Origin: Cucumis sativus
Taxonomy: Eukaryota; Streptophyta; Magnoliopsida; Cucurbitales; Cucurbitaceae
DNA length: 64,000 nt
Assembly (NCBI RefSeq): GCF_000004075.3
Contig: NC_026659.2
Coordinates: 20,168,272-20,232,271, forward strand
Direction of reading: 5' to 3'
Below are positions 50,891 to 62,571 of the stretch, in pieces. The notes below the pieces were generated by a model. That model ran no database searches. It had not been told where the DNA came from and saw nothing but the letters and a program-made list of their open reading frames with translations. The position numbers and the translations under genes are program-made. Numbering within the stretch: the stretch's first letter is position 1; each line of letters begins with the position of its first letter.

Positions 50891-51096
50891 GTAAATTCAG
50901 CAATTAGATTCAAAATAATAAAGTATATAGCAACATTTTAAAAAGATTGTAAATATAGCAAAATTTGTCAAATTCTATCAAGAATGGAGGTTTATCAACG
51001 ATAGACCATGTTGCAAATATTGATCTATCATTGATAGATTATACGAGTCTATCAGCGATAGATTTGATATATTTACAATTTTTTTAAAAGGATAGT
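50891..51096. mobile_element. MITE of the TATCA family, first of two head-to-tail copies
   Basis: Starts GTAAATTCAGCAATTAGATT and runs through AAATATAGCAAAATTTGTCA, palindromes CTATCATTGATAG and CTATCAGCGATAG, to an AT-rich end. It repeats with a period of about 206 bp in the next copy. Its right terminal repeat is shortened. Confidence 0.75.
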
Positions 51097-51120
51097 TGCA
51101 AATTTAGCAATTAAATTCAA

Positions 51121-51334
51121 AATAATTAAGTATATAACAACATTTAAAAAAAATTGCAAATATAGCAAGATTTGTCAAAATCTATCAATGATAGAGTCTA
51201 TCACTGATAGACCATGTTGTAAAAATTGATCTATCACCGATAGATCATACGAGTCTATTAGTGATACAAGTCTATCAACGATAGTTTTGCTATATTTGCA
51301 ATTTTTTTTAAATGTTGCTATATTCTTAATTATT
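51121..51334. mobile_element. MITE of the TATCA family with 48-bp near-perfect terminal inverted repeats
   Basis: 51121-51168 (starting AATAATTAAGTATATAACAA) and 51287-51334 (ending TGCTATATTCTTAATTATT) are inverted copies with about two mismatches in 48 bp. The interior is a string of CTATCAnnGATAG palindromes (ATCAATGAT, ATCACTGAT, ATCACCGAT). Its right end is partly duplicated again at about 51367-51430. Confidence 0.85.
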
Positions 51335-52200
51335 ATTCCTCAAATGGTCATCCATTACAATTACCCTTTTTTAAATGTTGCTATATTCTTAATTATTATT
51401 TTTAAAATGACCATCAATTATAATTACCTATAAACAAATATAGTTCCATTTGATTTGGAAACAAATTTATAAATTTATGCATTCATCACACACACGCATT
51501 AGAGTTTTTTTTTTTTTTTTTTTTTTTTGTATGTTCTAACTTTTTCTTCCAAAAAATGACCAAACATGGAATTAACTTTTAAGAGGACATTTCGGGTGTA
51601 TACTAAGTTATTGTAGTATGTGGATTATAATAAAATATGTGTTATTATAGTTTATATTTGTGATACAAAATATTATAGTCTAGGTTTGAGGTGTAGATCA
51701 GTATTATAGTATGTGTCGTTTATGGTGCAAATTATAGATATAAAATAAATATTGGTTATCCTTAGATCTCATGTCTATATTTTTTGCACTATTATTTTTT
51801 TGTCATACATATGTGTAGGTACATGAGACGATCCATTTTTGAAAAACATTGTTCAAACTACATTTTCCACAAATTTATACAAACTAGTTTATTACTAGGT
51901 GAGATACACTTGTTATAAAATTTTATAATATAGTCGTCTTTTTTGTAGAAATTGATATGTTTACTTTACTAAATCTTGTGATTCATGTTGTCCTTTTGAT
52001 ATTATCTATATATATGATAATTAGATTTTACTTGGTTTTGAAATAAAATTTCATCGATCATGGTTTAATTTTCTTTTCAATCATAAGATGCTAACTTCAA
52101 ATTGAAATAAGGTTAATTAATTTACATATATAGAACAAAAACCAAAACTATTTAATGGCCCATGTAACAAAAATTAAAAGTTCATGAAGCTTCCATTGTA
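51335..52200. other. Gene-free AT-rich stretch
   Basis: Contains the partial repeat copy at 51367-51430, a poly-T tract at about 51507-51528 and otherwise only AT-rich sequence. No gene seen. Confidence 0.45.
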
Positions 52201-52209
52201 TTTTCATAA

Positions 52210-52865
52210 ATTTCAAATTTGCTCTTTTTGGTTTTGAATTTTGCTTTGAATGTATGTGCATCTTCTTCATATTATTACTTCTTATTTTTCATATTCCCAC
52301 TTCATCTTGTTCGCGATTGCTTCATGTCCTCCTCGATCCAGAATTTCTTCCTTTCTTCGTCATCTTTCATTTTTTTCTTCTTCTTTCACTACTTGATCGT
52401 GTACCAAAGTCTAAGCGATGAGTCACCTATTCTAGATAGATAGAGATAGATCACTATAACTATCTACTCTTGATAGATAAGTGATAGATCTAAACGATCG
52501 TTTACTTAGATTCTAAGCGATCGTGTACCAAGATCAGTTTGTGATTTTGTGCAAGATCGTTTAAATTTGGTACAAGATCTAGATTTTGTGCAAGATCGTT
52601 TAGATTTGATACAAGCGATCTTTCGTTTATCCTAGATAAACACAGATACATCACTATCACTATTTATCCCAAATAGATAAGTGATAAATTCAAATGATCG
52701 TTTACCAAGATCTAAACGCTCTGTGCCAATATCTAATAGATCTTTTAGACTATAGTACGATTATTTAAATTAGAAGTTTTTTCGTGCATCCTTGTAGTCG
52801 ATTAATCGCGAGGTATTTTGTTATTTCATGTTATGGGCATGTGAGCTTTTTTCTTTTTCAAGATT
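52210..52865 (+). repeat. Dispersed repeat, copy 1 (partner at 62.57 kb)
   Basis: It starts with a TTCTTCATATTATTACTTC-type pyrimidine-rich part and continues into a series of GATCGTTTAGATTTGGTACA-like units with CGATCG cores, then a TTGTTATTTCATG end. The partner at 62.57-63.06 kb has the same three parts in the same order. No protein is supported although short Ser/Phe-rich open frames occur. Confidence 0.75.
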
Positions 52866-53087
52866 GTTATATACAATGTAATATTTTACTGGTTTGTTAT
52901 ATATTTTTTTAAAAAAAACCTTGAAATAAACTATTTTAATCTTAAAATTAACTATTGGAAAATTATAATTTTTTTTATCAAAATATATTTGAGGAACAAA
53001 AAATTATAAAGTTTGAATTTGAATATTATTTGGCCTCTAAGTTTGTTTTCAACATTGTAATCTTTAAGTTTAAAAGATAACTTTAAG

Positions 53088-53500
53088 TACTACTACAAAA
53101 AGGGGTTACTTGACATTGCATATCAATGTCAAGTACTCGACTGTCAAGTATGATCATTTGACACAAGAAAAACATGAAGCCATATATTTTCAAACATATT
53201 TTTCGTGTTAGGTAAGATAGTATACTTAACTCTTTTTACATGCTAAGTTTGTGGATTCTTCTAAGTTTGTGGATCATATTTGGTTACTCTTGACATTTTA
53301 TTTCTGTTTAATATACGGATACTTGACACGAAAAAATGGACACGTTATTTAACTCTTCACATGTTTTTAATGTCATGTATATCTTTTATTAACATATTAA
53401 ATATACTAAACTCTCAAACCATCATTAATTCTATAGCCACCTATTTTTATCCTACACATATATATATCTTTTTTTTAAATACTAATATTAGTAATAATTG
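53088..53500 (+). mobile_element. Possible CACTA-type transposon end
   Basis: TACTACTACAAAAAGGGG at 53088 resembles a CACTA terminal sequence (CACTACAAAAA), with the first base changed. The following 250 bp are rich in short subterminal-like repeats in both directions: TTGACATTG, AATGTCAAGTA, CTGTCAAGTA, TTTGACAC, CTTGACATT, CTTGACACG. The other end was not found, so this may be a fragment. Confidence 0.4.
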
Positions 53501-53579
53501 CTAAATTATTTATTTATTTACTTTAAAAAAGTTAAAAAAAATTAATAATAACATAATATCTTATAATATTTAATTTTTA

Positions 53580-54893
53580 TCATTTTAGGAAACAAAAATA
53601 AATCAATTTATTTTTTAAAAATCTTTTAATATCATGTTTGTACTATTTTAGGGAAAAAATAATGAATTTGTTTTAAATAAAATCTTATAATATCAATTTT
53701 GACTTACTAAAATCATTTTAGGAAAAAAGAAAATCAATTTTAAATAAAAGTATTTTAATATTTATTTGATGTATTAATTTATTTTTCACAAAATCTCAAA
53801 ATATCTCATTTAATTTATTTTAGGAAAATGAAAATTTGTTCTATTAATATAATATCAAATTTTGATTTTATTCTTATTACTTTTTCCTAATTTGTGGTAT
53901 ACTCCGAGTCTATAAATAATGATCATGTCATTTAAAAAAGGGATAGTTTTTTGTAACAAAGAATTCTTTGGATGAAAATTTTCTTACAAAAAATCTTTAA
54001 AGGTAAGTATTTTTATTTTTTATTTATTTGTTTATTCCTGCTTTCTTTTACTTTCATTGTTATTATTATTTTTTCTTAAAAAAAAACCTTAGTCTTTTCT
54101 TCTCCCTTCAAAAGATCGATTCCCAATATTTTTTTAAAAAAATAAAATCTCATCTTACTTGCTTAATTTAGGGTATATTATATTTGATTACATTGTGCAT
54201 TACTTCCTATTTATCTAATTTTGAAGATCTTTCTTAAATTTCCTTTTTTAACTGTTTAGAAATTTTTACTTTACAACTATTCATTTTAATTTTTTTTAAA
54301 AAATGTTTAAAATATAAATCTATATTTCATATGTTTCCTTTAATCAACTTTTTTAATAACTCACTTCTATTTTGCTAAAAATAATCCTATGATGGAATCT
54401 AGGAAATTTGAGAGTCCGATTTTCTAGAATTCTTAAGGTGAGGGATCACATCTTTGAAAGTCCGAGATTTAATCCCAAGAAAAAATGAATTTAATCAATG
54501 TTTAAAAAAAAATCTTTATTCAAAGACTAGCCTATGATAGATTTTGGGAAATTGTAATGATTTCTCATTTTCTTAAGGTGAGAAATTTTCCTTCAATATA
54601 TAGTCTAATTAATGGAATATAATTCCACTTATTTTATGAGATCATTGCTTCAAATATTGGAGTAATGATGGATGAAATAAAACATTAGTTTTAAAATAAA
54701 TTTAAAAATATTTGCAATTCAAGATTTTAAATTTGGCCACCGTTTTTCTAAATGGGTGTTGTGGAGTGCTAATACCTTCCCCACACACAAATGACTCCAA
54801 AACTCAATTCTATTTTTCACATGCTATTTTTTAAAAATTGTTTATTTTATTTCGGTTTCCAATCACACCGTAAAAAAAATTGGTGGCGACTCT
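53580..54893 (+). mobile_element. LTR-like sequence ending in a Tat/Ogre-type primer-binding site (tentative)
   Basis: Four degenerate repeats around TTTTAGGAAAAA stand at about 53584, 53646, 53716 and 53818. At 54884-54893 TGGCGACTCT follows an AAATTGGTGG, the kind of PBS (for an Arg tRNA) described in Tat/Ogre gypsy elements. A TATA-like CTATAAATA stands at about 53911. No gag-pol frame is readable downstream. Confidence 0.4.
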
Positions 54894-56017
54894 TATTTTA
54901 TTTTAAAACTAGCTCTTTTGAGGACGTCGGTCTCTCTGCGTCGTTTCGGACACGTGCCGACAAATTCCATTTTGTTATAGAGTTTGGTTGGCTTATTTTA
55001 TTAAAGGCAAAATTGAAGCATAAATTCCTTATGGTTAATATTTTATTTAGGTTTGACTGCTATGTTGAGTTAATATTTATTAGTAAATATATGGTTAATA
55101 TTTATTACTAAAGATAAATAGATTGGTTCGGGTTGTTACTATATATTCTCTCAAGTTGATTAATATTTATCAATAAATAATATGGTTAATATTTATTAAT
55201 AGAGACATGGAGTTGTATTTGGTTATTTTGACCTAGATTACAGCTTGTGGCTTTGTTGGTTGTGTGGTATACTTATGTATGTAGAAGACAAAAGTGCGGT
55301 ATATGTGCAACAAATTATGTATTGAGAAAGTCTTTTACAAAGTACGCTTTTAAATGATGTGTAGTGTTGATCATATTGTTACTGTCATTGTGAAGTACTT
55401 GTTTGAGAAGATTTTTATAAGTTAGGGGAAGCCTAACATTGAAGATTATTTTGAGGAATCTTTCACAGTGAGAGCTTAGACATTGAGACGTTGCAATAGT
55501 GAAACATGAAGCATGTGATCTAGGGGGAGCCTAGATCGAGTTCCTTGTTCATACATCAAGTGGTTAGGGGGAGCCTAAACATTTATATTGTAAAAGTCAC
55601 ATATAATTCAAAATAGCTAATTGTTGATAAGTTATGTACTTGTGATCCTCTTCAATCTTTTATAAATGATTTTTTCAATCGAGCTAAAGGTCTCCCAAAT
55701 GTAGATGTTGTATCGTCGAATTGGATTAACAATGTTTGGTGTTCTATATGTCATTATCGCTATTCGTTTCTTGAGTTGTTCCTTCAGTTGTTATTAGCTC
55801 ACATGTTAACTTAAGATATCAAGTTAATAGAATATTTGTTTTTCTCACATTCTTCAACAATAAGTCATATGTATAGAACTCAACATTCAAGAAACACATT
55901 AATTAATTCACTCTAGTTACACAACAAAGAAAGTGACAAATAGTTTAATATAATAAGTAACTAGCAATAATTCCATTCTCCAACAATATGTAATAAAAAG
56001 TTGTACAATTCCAACCC
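54894..56017. repeat. Retroelement-like spacer with three GGGGGAGC palindromes
   Basis: TTAGGGGAAGCCTAA (about 55421), CTAGGGGGAGCCTAG (about 55517) and TTAGGGGGAGCCTAA (about 55565) are near-palindromes built on a polypurine core like that preceding 3' LTRs. No coding frame is supported; one 106-codon open frame at 54791-55111 has no recognisable family. Confidence 0.45.
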
Positions 56018-56022
56018 AATAT

Positions 56023-58806
56023 TGTTGGAACACGAGACATTCACGGTAGAAAAACATGATCTATTTTATTCTAATTACATCTAAACAATTTAGAAAGCAA
56101 CATGCTACAAATTAAATACCCTAATTAAACAAAATTAGGGTTAAAGGAAAACGTACCTTCAAAGCTTTTCAATTCTTGTAATCTTCTCACGAACACGAAT
56201 CTGGAACAACCACTAGTGTTGACCCGCTATTCTCGAGACTTAGAACTGGGTGGTGGGACCCTATTAGTGAAGAAATTTGAGAGAGAAAATATGAATTTGG
56301 AATAATTTTATAAATAAAAATTACAAAAATTTTCAAAAGTCTTATTTTCAAAAGTTCTTTTAAATAATCTAATTACATGCAATTAGTTCATCAAATTTCA
56401 ACACCTAGTATTCGACTAACCATTAGTAAAACTTAGTAGGTTAGGTGTTTACATCTCAAGTAGCCACTTATCCCACTAAGGGTGTGTTTGGTTGGAATTT
56501 TAAGGTGTTTAATTTTGTTAAAAATTTATTTTGATAACAATTGTAGGGTTTGGCAAAGTCTAAAAATTCATTTTAGAAAAATCCTTAAAAACCATCTTTT
56601 TACAAAATGAATTTTAAAGTGATTGATAGGGAATTTACCAATTTTTTCTCTTATATGAATTTTACGAAAATGCCCTATATTGGAATTGCGGGAAGAAAAC
56701 ATCTCCTTTCTCAGGTATTGCCTTGTTGATTCTTCTTCTTCTTCTCTTTTATCTGTCTGTCTCTCAGTGTCTTTAAAATTCAATCCCATCAAAGTTATTC
56801 CTTTTGAAGATCGAAACTGTATCTACAAAATAGAACCAAAACCAAAACAAAAGGGGTAATTTGTTTCTTCTCTGGGTCTTGCTACATTTAAGATTTCATT
56901 TTGTTCTCAAGTTCCTTATTGTTTGTGTTGTGAATGAAGAAATGTATGTTGTCTCTGTTACTTACCGTTTGCTCCATGAATAATTGAGCTTTGTTCTTTA
57001 CTTCGATGCACGTTTGAGTTCGATTTAGGGTGGTTTAACATACTAAACTTTGTATGTTTAGGGTAGTTTTATGATTATGAATTTAAATATCAATATACTT
57101 CTACTTCTAAAATAAAACTATCTAAAACAATTTAATACGAAAAAAAATAATACTTGGTTTTAACTTTAGTAATTTCAAAATTTTAAAACAATTAGTTTCA
57201 AGAGATCGTACAATTAATTTAAAAGTATATTTCTTTTTAAAAAATCAAAATATATATGTATTTTTTTTTTATGAAATTAGGTCATAATCTTTAGTAATCC
57301 TTTATGGTAATTTGAGTTAAGTATAAACATTTTTTTTGTATATGACAAACCAAACAAAATTTACATATAAACACTTATAAAAAAGTTTAACCAAACATGT
57401 AAATGTTAAATTTTAAACTCATTTTTAAAAACAATGTTTAAAAGAAAATGTATTCTTGAAAATATTTTATCGTTAATTTAATCTAAACGAACCCTAAATG
57501 TTAATGGGATTATCCAATAAAATATTGGATTTTCTACTAACTTTGGACAATATGGTCATTTAACTATTCAAGTCAAAGTCAAAAGTCAACATTTTAACTT
57601 TTTACCATATTATCTGCTTTGACTAGTTTCTTCCTCCTGAGCATGAATCCCCATTTATTTTTTCAAAATTCAAATCATATTTAAATATAAGTTGGTCAAA
57701 GTTTGACTTTTCAAGGTGAAAAGTCAAACATTTTGATTTTTTACAATTTTGACCATTTTCATAATATTTTAGCTTTCAAATATGAATCTGCATTCATATT
57801 TTTATATTTAAATCATATTTAAATATAAAGCTCTATCTTAAACTTATAATTGACGACTATATCACATATATTTATCGGTTTCTCTCTCATGGCCTAATTC
57901 GAACAAATTGAATTATTCAAACATATTTTTCTAAGTTAATTCCATACGAGCTAGGAGGGGAACCTAATGGACCTATAGATCATAGACTCCAACAATCTAT
58001 TATTAACTTGATAAACTCTTTTAGACCGAGCTAATTAATATTTATTAACTAACGGGTCATTCGATTAAAGTCTTGTAGTTACACTCCCCTCACTATAGAT
58101 ATATTTGTGTCCATCTAATATAATCATGATCAATAAGCTAATCCTTCACAAGTTGTTCATAACCTCAGCTTGATCAAAATATCGTTTCACCGCAAGACTA
58201 TATCTTGGTCTTTAAGTCTCACAGATCCACTATTGAACAAGACCAACACTATTGAGATTAAGTTTTAGTTACACAGGTCAACCGTCACCTATGTAAATCT
58301 AAGGATAACTTCGTTTGAACAGAAGTTCTTAGTTAGCTCAATATTAAGATTAAGTTACCTAGGTTATTAATAATCGAAATAATATGTTTTATACAGTTAA
58401 CAGTGTTATAACTTAAAAGTGACTATTTCATGATTTTAGTCTTATCTCTTATGTAAACTCATTACATAGTATGCCCCCACTCCCATGTCTCTACATGAAC
58501 GGTTCATAATCATATTGTTTGTACTAACTATGAAGCGGCCTAGATCTATAGTGTCCATAGAATAAAACGTACACCTTATTCATATACTATAGACTGTTTA
58601 GGCTATATACTCAAACTCTTGATCTACATTTATGTCTCCACATAAAGTTCAAGTCTACACTAGATAGCCCCATGACTTTAGTTTATTGAATTCAAAATTA
58701 TAATATTCAATTTTCAGAAATAAGTCGTAATTAATAACAACTTTATTAAATAGAATATAATTTTAAACTACAAACTACTACGAGTTTTAGGACATCAATT
58801 CCAAAA
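56023..58806 (-). mobile_element. Ty1/copia-type solo LTR, split by a later insertion
   Basis: On the minus strand the LTR starts about 58806 with TTTTGGAATTGATGTCC and ends CGTGTTCCAACA at 56023, the TGTTGGAA...TTCCAACA layout of plant copia LTRs (first TG decayed). AATAT at 56018-56022 and at 58807-58811 may be the target duplication. Its 5' part matches 61.53-61.68 kb, where a copia coding relic follows. Without the inserted element it is about 1.77 kb. Confidence 0.6.
56480..57494. mobile_element. Harbinger/Tourist-like element nested in the copia LTR
   Basis: The ends GGGTGTGTTTGG (left) and, inverted, GGGTTCGTTTAG (right) agree at 9 of 12 positions, and TAA stands directly outside both (56477-56479; 57495-57497), the 3-bp TAA/TTA duplication of PIF/Harbinger elements. 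1015 bp, no transposase seen; a non-autonomous copy. Confidence 0.65.
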
Positions 58807-58811
58807 AATAT

Positions 58812-60420
58812 ATCAGACTAAGCTTTCATATATGTGGCTTATTCCAAAATTTACAATAATATATCTTCTATCCATCCCTACCAAATATGATAATTCCAAA
58901 ATTACAAGACCAATCCACACATGGTATACAAAAAATCACAAGACTAAATTATACCCTCTACATCTTTTGCCAGAAGTTGCGAGCTAAAAACTCATCCTAC
59001 TCCACTTATAATTCATCCAATTAAGTTGCGAGTATGAGCTCCTTGTATATTAATCTATAAAACATAAGAAGTCATGGACACACTTTGTTAAAAATGAAAA
59101 TTGGTCACATTACACTATTTATAATGTTACAATGTTAGCAGTTTAAAAACATACCCACATCAATGATAATGCTCTTATCCTTAGTCACGATGTCTCATCA
59201 TAGATTTACACATAGACTACATGCATTCAAGATCACCTTCCTCCACAAACAAAATCCAACAATATTTACTAAGACTTTTTCCCATAGTGTGCTAATCTTA
59301 TATCCCTCAAACTAGATTAAAGTCAACCAACCAATCAAGCTACACTCAAACAAACCATTAGTCATATTCTACTTTTATTTAACATTTAGCCAAATGTATA
59401 CCCAAGTCTATACTATAAAACATAACACAATATTAAAAGGGTTAAGATTTAGGGTTTGGATGGGAAAATGAAACATGCACATTAGACAGAGATAAGACAC
59501 ATATCTAAGAGATTGTTATGTGACATGTTATTGAGAAGTAACTAAAAATATAGGAAGGAGTAAGATTCATACCTTTGAAAGGGTTAGGGTTTCACACCTA
59601 AAGGTGTTAGGAATGATGGAGATGTTTGGCAGCGTCAAAATCAATGAGAAGTGTTAGGTTTCGACATGGTCAGTTCTAAAGACATGGTTAAAATTAGCGA
59701 GCGATGTTGTGGTGTAGATGGTGTTCCAAAGAGTTGCAGTTTCAACGGTGTTCTGACCATGTTATGAAGACAATGTAGTTATGACGGTAGACATGGTTAA
59801 AAGAGTGGCAGTTTCGATGATGTTGAGGTTTTGACAACATTCCACGACAAAGATGGGGCATGGAGCACGAGAAAGGGAAAAAAGGGGAAAAGGAAACATA
59901 GGAAAATTTTAGTTTTTAAAATTATTATTATTAGTAAAGTAGGTGGGAAAAAGAAATTTAAGAGGAAAAATTTGGAGGAAATAATGCTAAGGCTTGAGAT
60001 TTTAAAAAAATAGCAATTAAAACTCAACATTACTCTTGATACTTTTTTCGTGTAAAATAAATATTAACTACTGTGAGGTCTAAATCTAAAAAAGAGAGTC
60101 CTGTTGAAAAAGAGAGGCACCGAGGAGTGGGATGATCCTTCTAAAGTGAAAAGATTGATCATTCTAAAGATAAGATTTAAAGGGAAGGAAGCAAGTCGCG
60201 TTTGGAAAAGGCAATGAGGGAGGGCTGTTGCAGCGAAGGAGTTCTATTGCAAGAAGAGTTGAGCTATCTAGAGGAGTAACACGAAGCGAAGTCAGAAAAG
60301 AAGTAAGCGGTTATGGTCTGACGTGAGAAAGAGAAGGTGAGGAAGAATGAGGTAAAAAAAGTTTAGTTTACCAATAAGGAGAAGGCGAAAAAGAGTTTAT
60401 TTTTTCGAAAAGATAAGATT
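58812..60420. other. Gene-free stretch between transposon relics
   Basis: I see no gene. 59640-59830 repeats a phrase about a mutated TTTCGACATGGT/TTTCGATGATGTT kind, and 59870-60020 is purine-rich with accidental open frames on both strands. Confidence 0.4.
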
Positions 60421-60429
60421 AGCATCCCA

Positions 60430-61380
60430 CTAAAAGGTCCACATAGGTTCGAATGTACGAGCTCTAAGGGTACTTTTGCTTTGAGACCTTTTCCAATAAA
60501 AAGATCTCTTGGTCATTTTCCCTTCAAGACAAGATTCTTATTGAGAGAGTTATCTTCTAACTGATTTAGAAGTCCACTCTTAACTAATCTCCCAATTGCA
60601 TTGAGACTTATGTGACCAAATCTTAATATCGCATATGGATGTTAAAAGAAACATTTTGTCTTTTATACTAAACAATTAAGTATAGACAAATTTTGCTTTA
60701 GTTAGTCTTAACTTATATAAATTGTTCGCAAGTAGAACAAATTAAAATTGAATATATTATCTAGAAAGATGATAACTTCATAATTTCAAAATATATTTAA
60801 TACATTTGTTCCAAAGTACAAGAAATAGATATTAAATTTCTCAACTGTTTGAGAAGCATACAAAACTTCTTTAAGGTAGTATGATATATCTATCAAAATA
60901 ACTTTAGATCTTCCACTGCTTCAGCCGAGACAACCTCTTTTGTTTCAAACTTTGAGGATGATCTCGTCTTCTGCAAGCTTTACAAGAACTAGTTTCTTGA
61001 AATGAGAAGTAAATATGATTAGAGGATCCCAGATCTAGTACTTAGGTTGAAGTATCATATTCTACTAAGCATGTTACAACAACTAGTAAATCATATTTAC
61101 CTTGTACTTCCTTCTCTTCTTTCTTCTCGACAAGGTATTTTGAGTAATTTCTCAGCTAATACCCATTCTAATTGTAGTGGTAACATTTACCTTTAGCAAC
61201 TTTCTTTCCCTTATTGTTCTTGGGAGTTTTTCCCTTTGCCTTCTTCATTTGTGAAGATCCAACTCTAGTCTTAGAGGACAGTCCTCCCACTAACTACTTC
61301 TCTATGGTCGCAACATTTGCTTGAACTTCCTTCCCTTTACCCATGGTAAGGTTTTGGAATTGTTAGAGCTCATTTAGAAA
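60430..61380 (-). pseudogene. Copia retrotransposon coding relic: gag zinc knuckle, protease start, gag-pre-integrase
   Basis: On the minus strand, in order: KKAKGKTPKNNKGKKVAKGK then CYHYN-stop-NGY at about 61200-61140, a decayed CCHC knuckle; KYLVEKKEEKE; VLDLGSSNHIYFSFQETSS at about 61045-60985, the protease/gag-pre-integrase lead-in whose usual DSG is DLG; then at about 60625-60430 HLRLGH-type remains (RFGHISLNAIG, LVKSGLLNQLEDNSL, GKMTKRSF) that belong to the pre-integrase zinc-binding region. Stops and frame changes are many; it cannot function. Confidence 0.8.
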
Positions 61381-61509
61381 AGTGGTTTAAGGCCCAACCT
61401 TTAAACTGAATCCCTCTCGGGCCAATGAGAGGGTGAGGCCCCTTGTTCAAGACTTGGATTCAGTCTTTAAGGGAATAACTTATCTACAAACCCTAAAGCG
61501 GGTAGGTAT

Positions 61510-61680
61510 GAATTTTGTCTTGCACCCTATGTCCCTAGCTAAACATAAAGTTCAAGTTTACTCAATAATAACCTCGGGTCCTTAGTTTATTGGCTTTAAG
61601 ATTATAGTATCAATAACGACTTTATTGAATATAATATGATTTATAAACTACGAGTTTTAGGACATAAATTTCAACACTAA
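61510..61680 (-). repeat. 5' fragment of the copia LTR
   Basis: The minus strand begins TGTTGAAATTTATGTCCTAA near 61675 and matches the start of the LTR at 58.8 kb (AACTCGTAGTTTATAAATC and ACATAAAGTTCAAGT phrases). It lies directly upstream of the copia coding relic, in the right order for a 5' LTR followed by gag, though most of the LTR is missing. Confidence 0.65.
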
Positions 61681-61829
61681 AATTGTGTGAAACATGCATA
61701 ACACTTGTAAAGTGTTTTTTTAAGTACTTATGCGTTTACAACACAAGTTACACATTTTGATTATCTTCTTGTGCGTTTTAACCACATTATTCTAATATAA
61801 GGAGCTATAATAACGGATATTTATACACG

Positions 61830-62530
61830 CTATCACGTCATGATTGTGAAGAATGAAGGGAAAAAATACTTTTCAAATAAACACAATATATATTACCATA
61901 ATATCTTCTTCCAACTTGTCTAACTGTTGTGCATTTAGTACCTTGTTGCATACTAAACTGAAAAAAAAATATGCACAATCTAGTTAGGGCGCGAACATGT
62001 TTCAGTAGCATCGATCTTATCACATTGGGAAAGAACTATTGTCTAAGCACATACAATCATAAGATTTCACACTATTAAGTTTTAAATTTGTCATCGACAT
62101 AAGCTTTCTAATATTAAAAGAGTAACCTTTGGAAACCTTTGTTTTAAACAAAGTCTTCAAAACACATAATTTTTCTTCTTTTGTAAGAGTATAACACATA
62201 GAAGGAATGAATATTTTCTTTTCATCGTCGATAGGGAGAGCTCTGATTGAATTTTTAGATGAACTAAATCACGATTAGCATTCAACCCATCCTTACTTTT
62301 TTCAAGAATATCAAGAAGCATACCTAAGATATTTATGCAAATATCTTTTTCAATGTGCATCACATCTAAACAATGTCTGACATGAGAATCTTTCTAGTAT
62401 GACAACTCAAAAAAAGAAGATAATCTATTCTAACAAATCTTTCCACTTCCTTTCACTAACTACTTATAGTTCTTCTTTCCTCTCGAAAATTTAAGATCTT
62501 TCAATTTTAAATACACAGCCTCCCTAAAAA
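61830..62530 (-). pseudogene. CACTA (En/Spm) transposase TNP2-type relic
   Basis: The minus strand reads, from about 62460 downward: SSFFELSY, KDSHVRHCLDVMHIEKDICI then NILGMLLDILEKSKDGLNA, KRKYSFLLCVILLQKKKN, KTLFKTKVSKGYSFNIRKLM, and further down a DUF4218-like part (SMLLKHVRALTRLCIFFFQF; then IYCVYLKSIFSLH). These follow the order of plant TNP2-like transposases (HIEKNVCDNIVGTLL..KTKDG; KVPDGYSSNI). Frame changes and stops show it is dead. The rest of the element was not found. Confidence 0.85.
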
Positions 62531-62571
62531 TTGGTTTTGGAACTGTACCAAGTCCTCTTTTTACTGTTAAA

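Noticed and set aside
50891..51334. Short palindromic repeats that might look like a CRISPR array
   Set aside because: Repeats are TATCA palindromes within MITEs in a plant nuclear sequence, with no regular spacers and no cas genes.
56568..56792. 74-codon minus-strand open frame with a charged middle
   Set aside because: Lies inside the Harbinger-like nested element, has no similarity to a transposase, and is short.
61838..62023. Separate small gene on the minus strand
   Set aside because: Its text (LKHVRALTRLCIFFFQF) is the DUF4218-like continuation of the CACTA transposase relic, in another frame.
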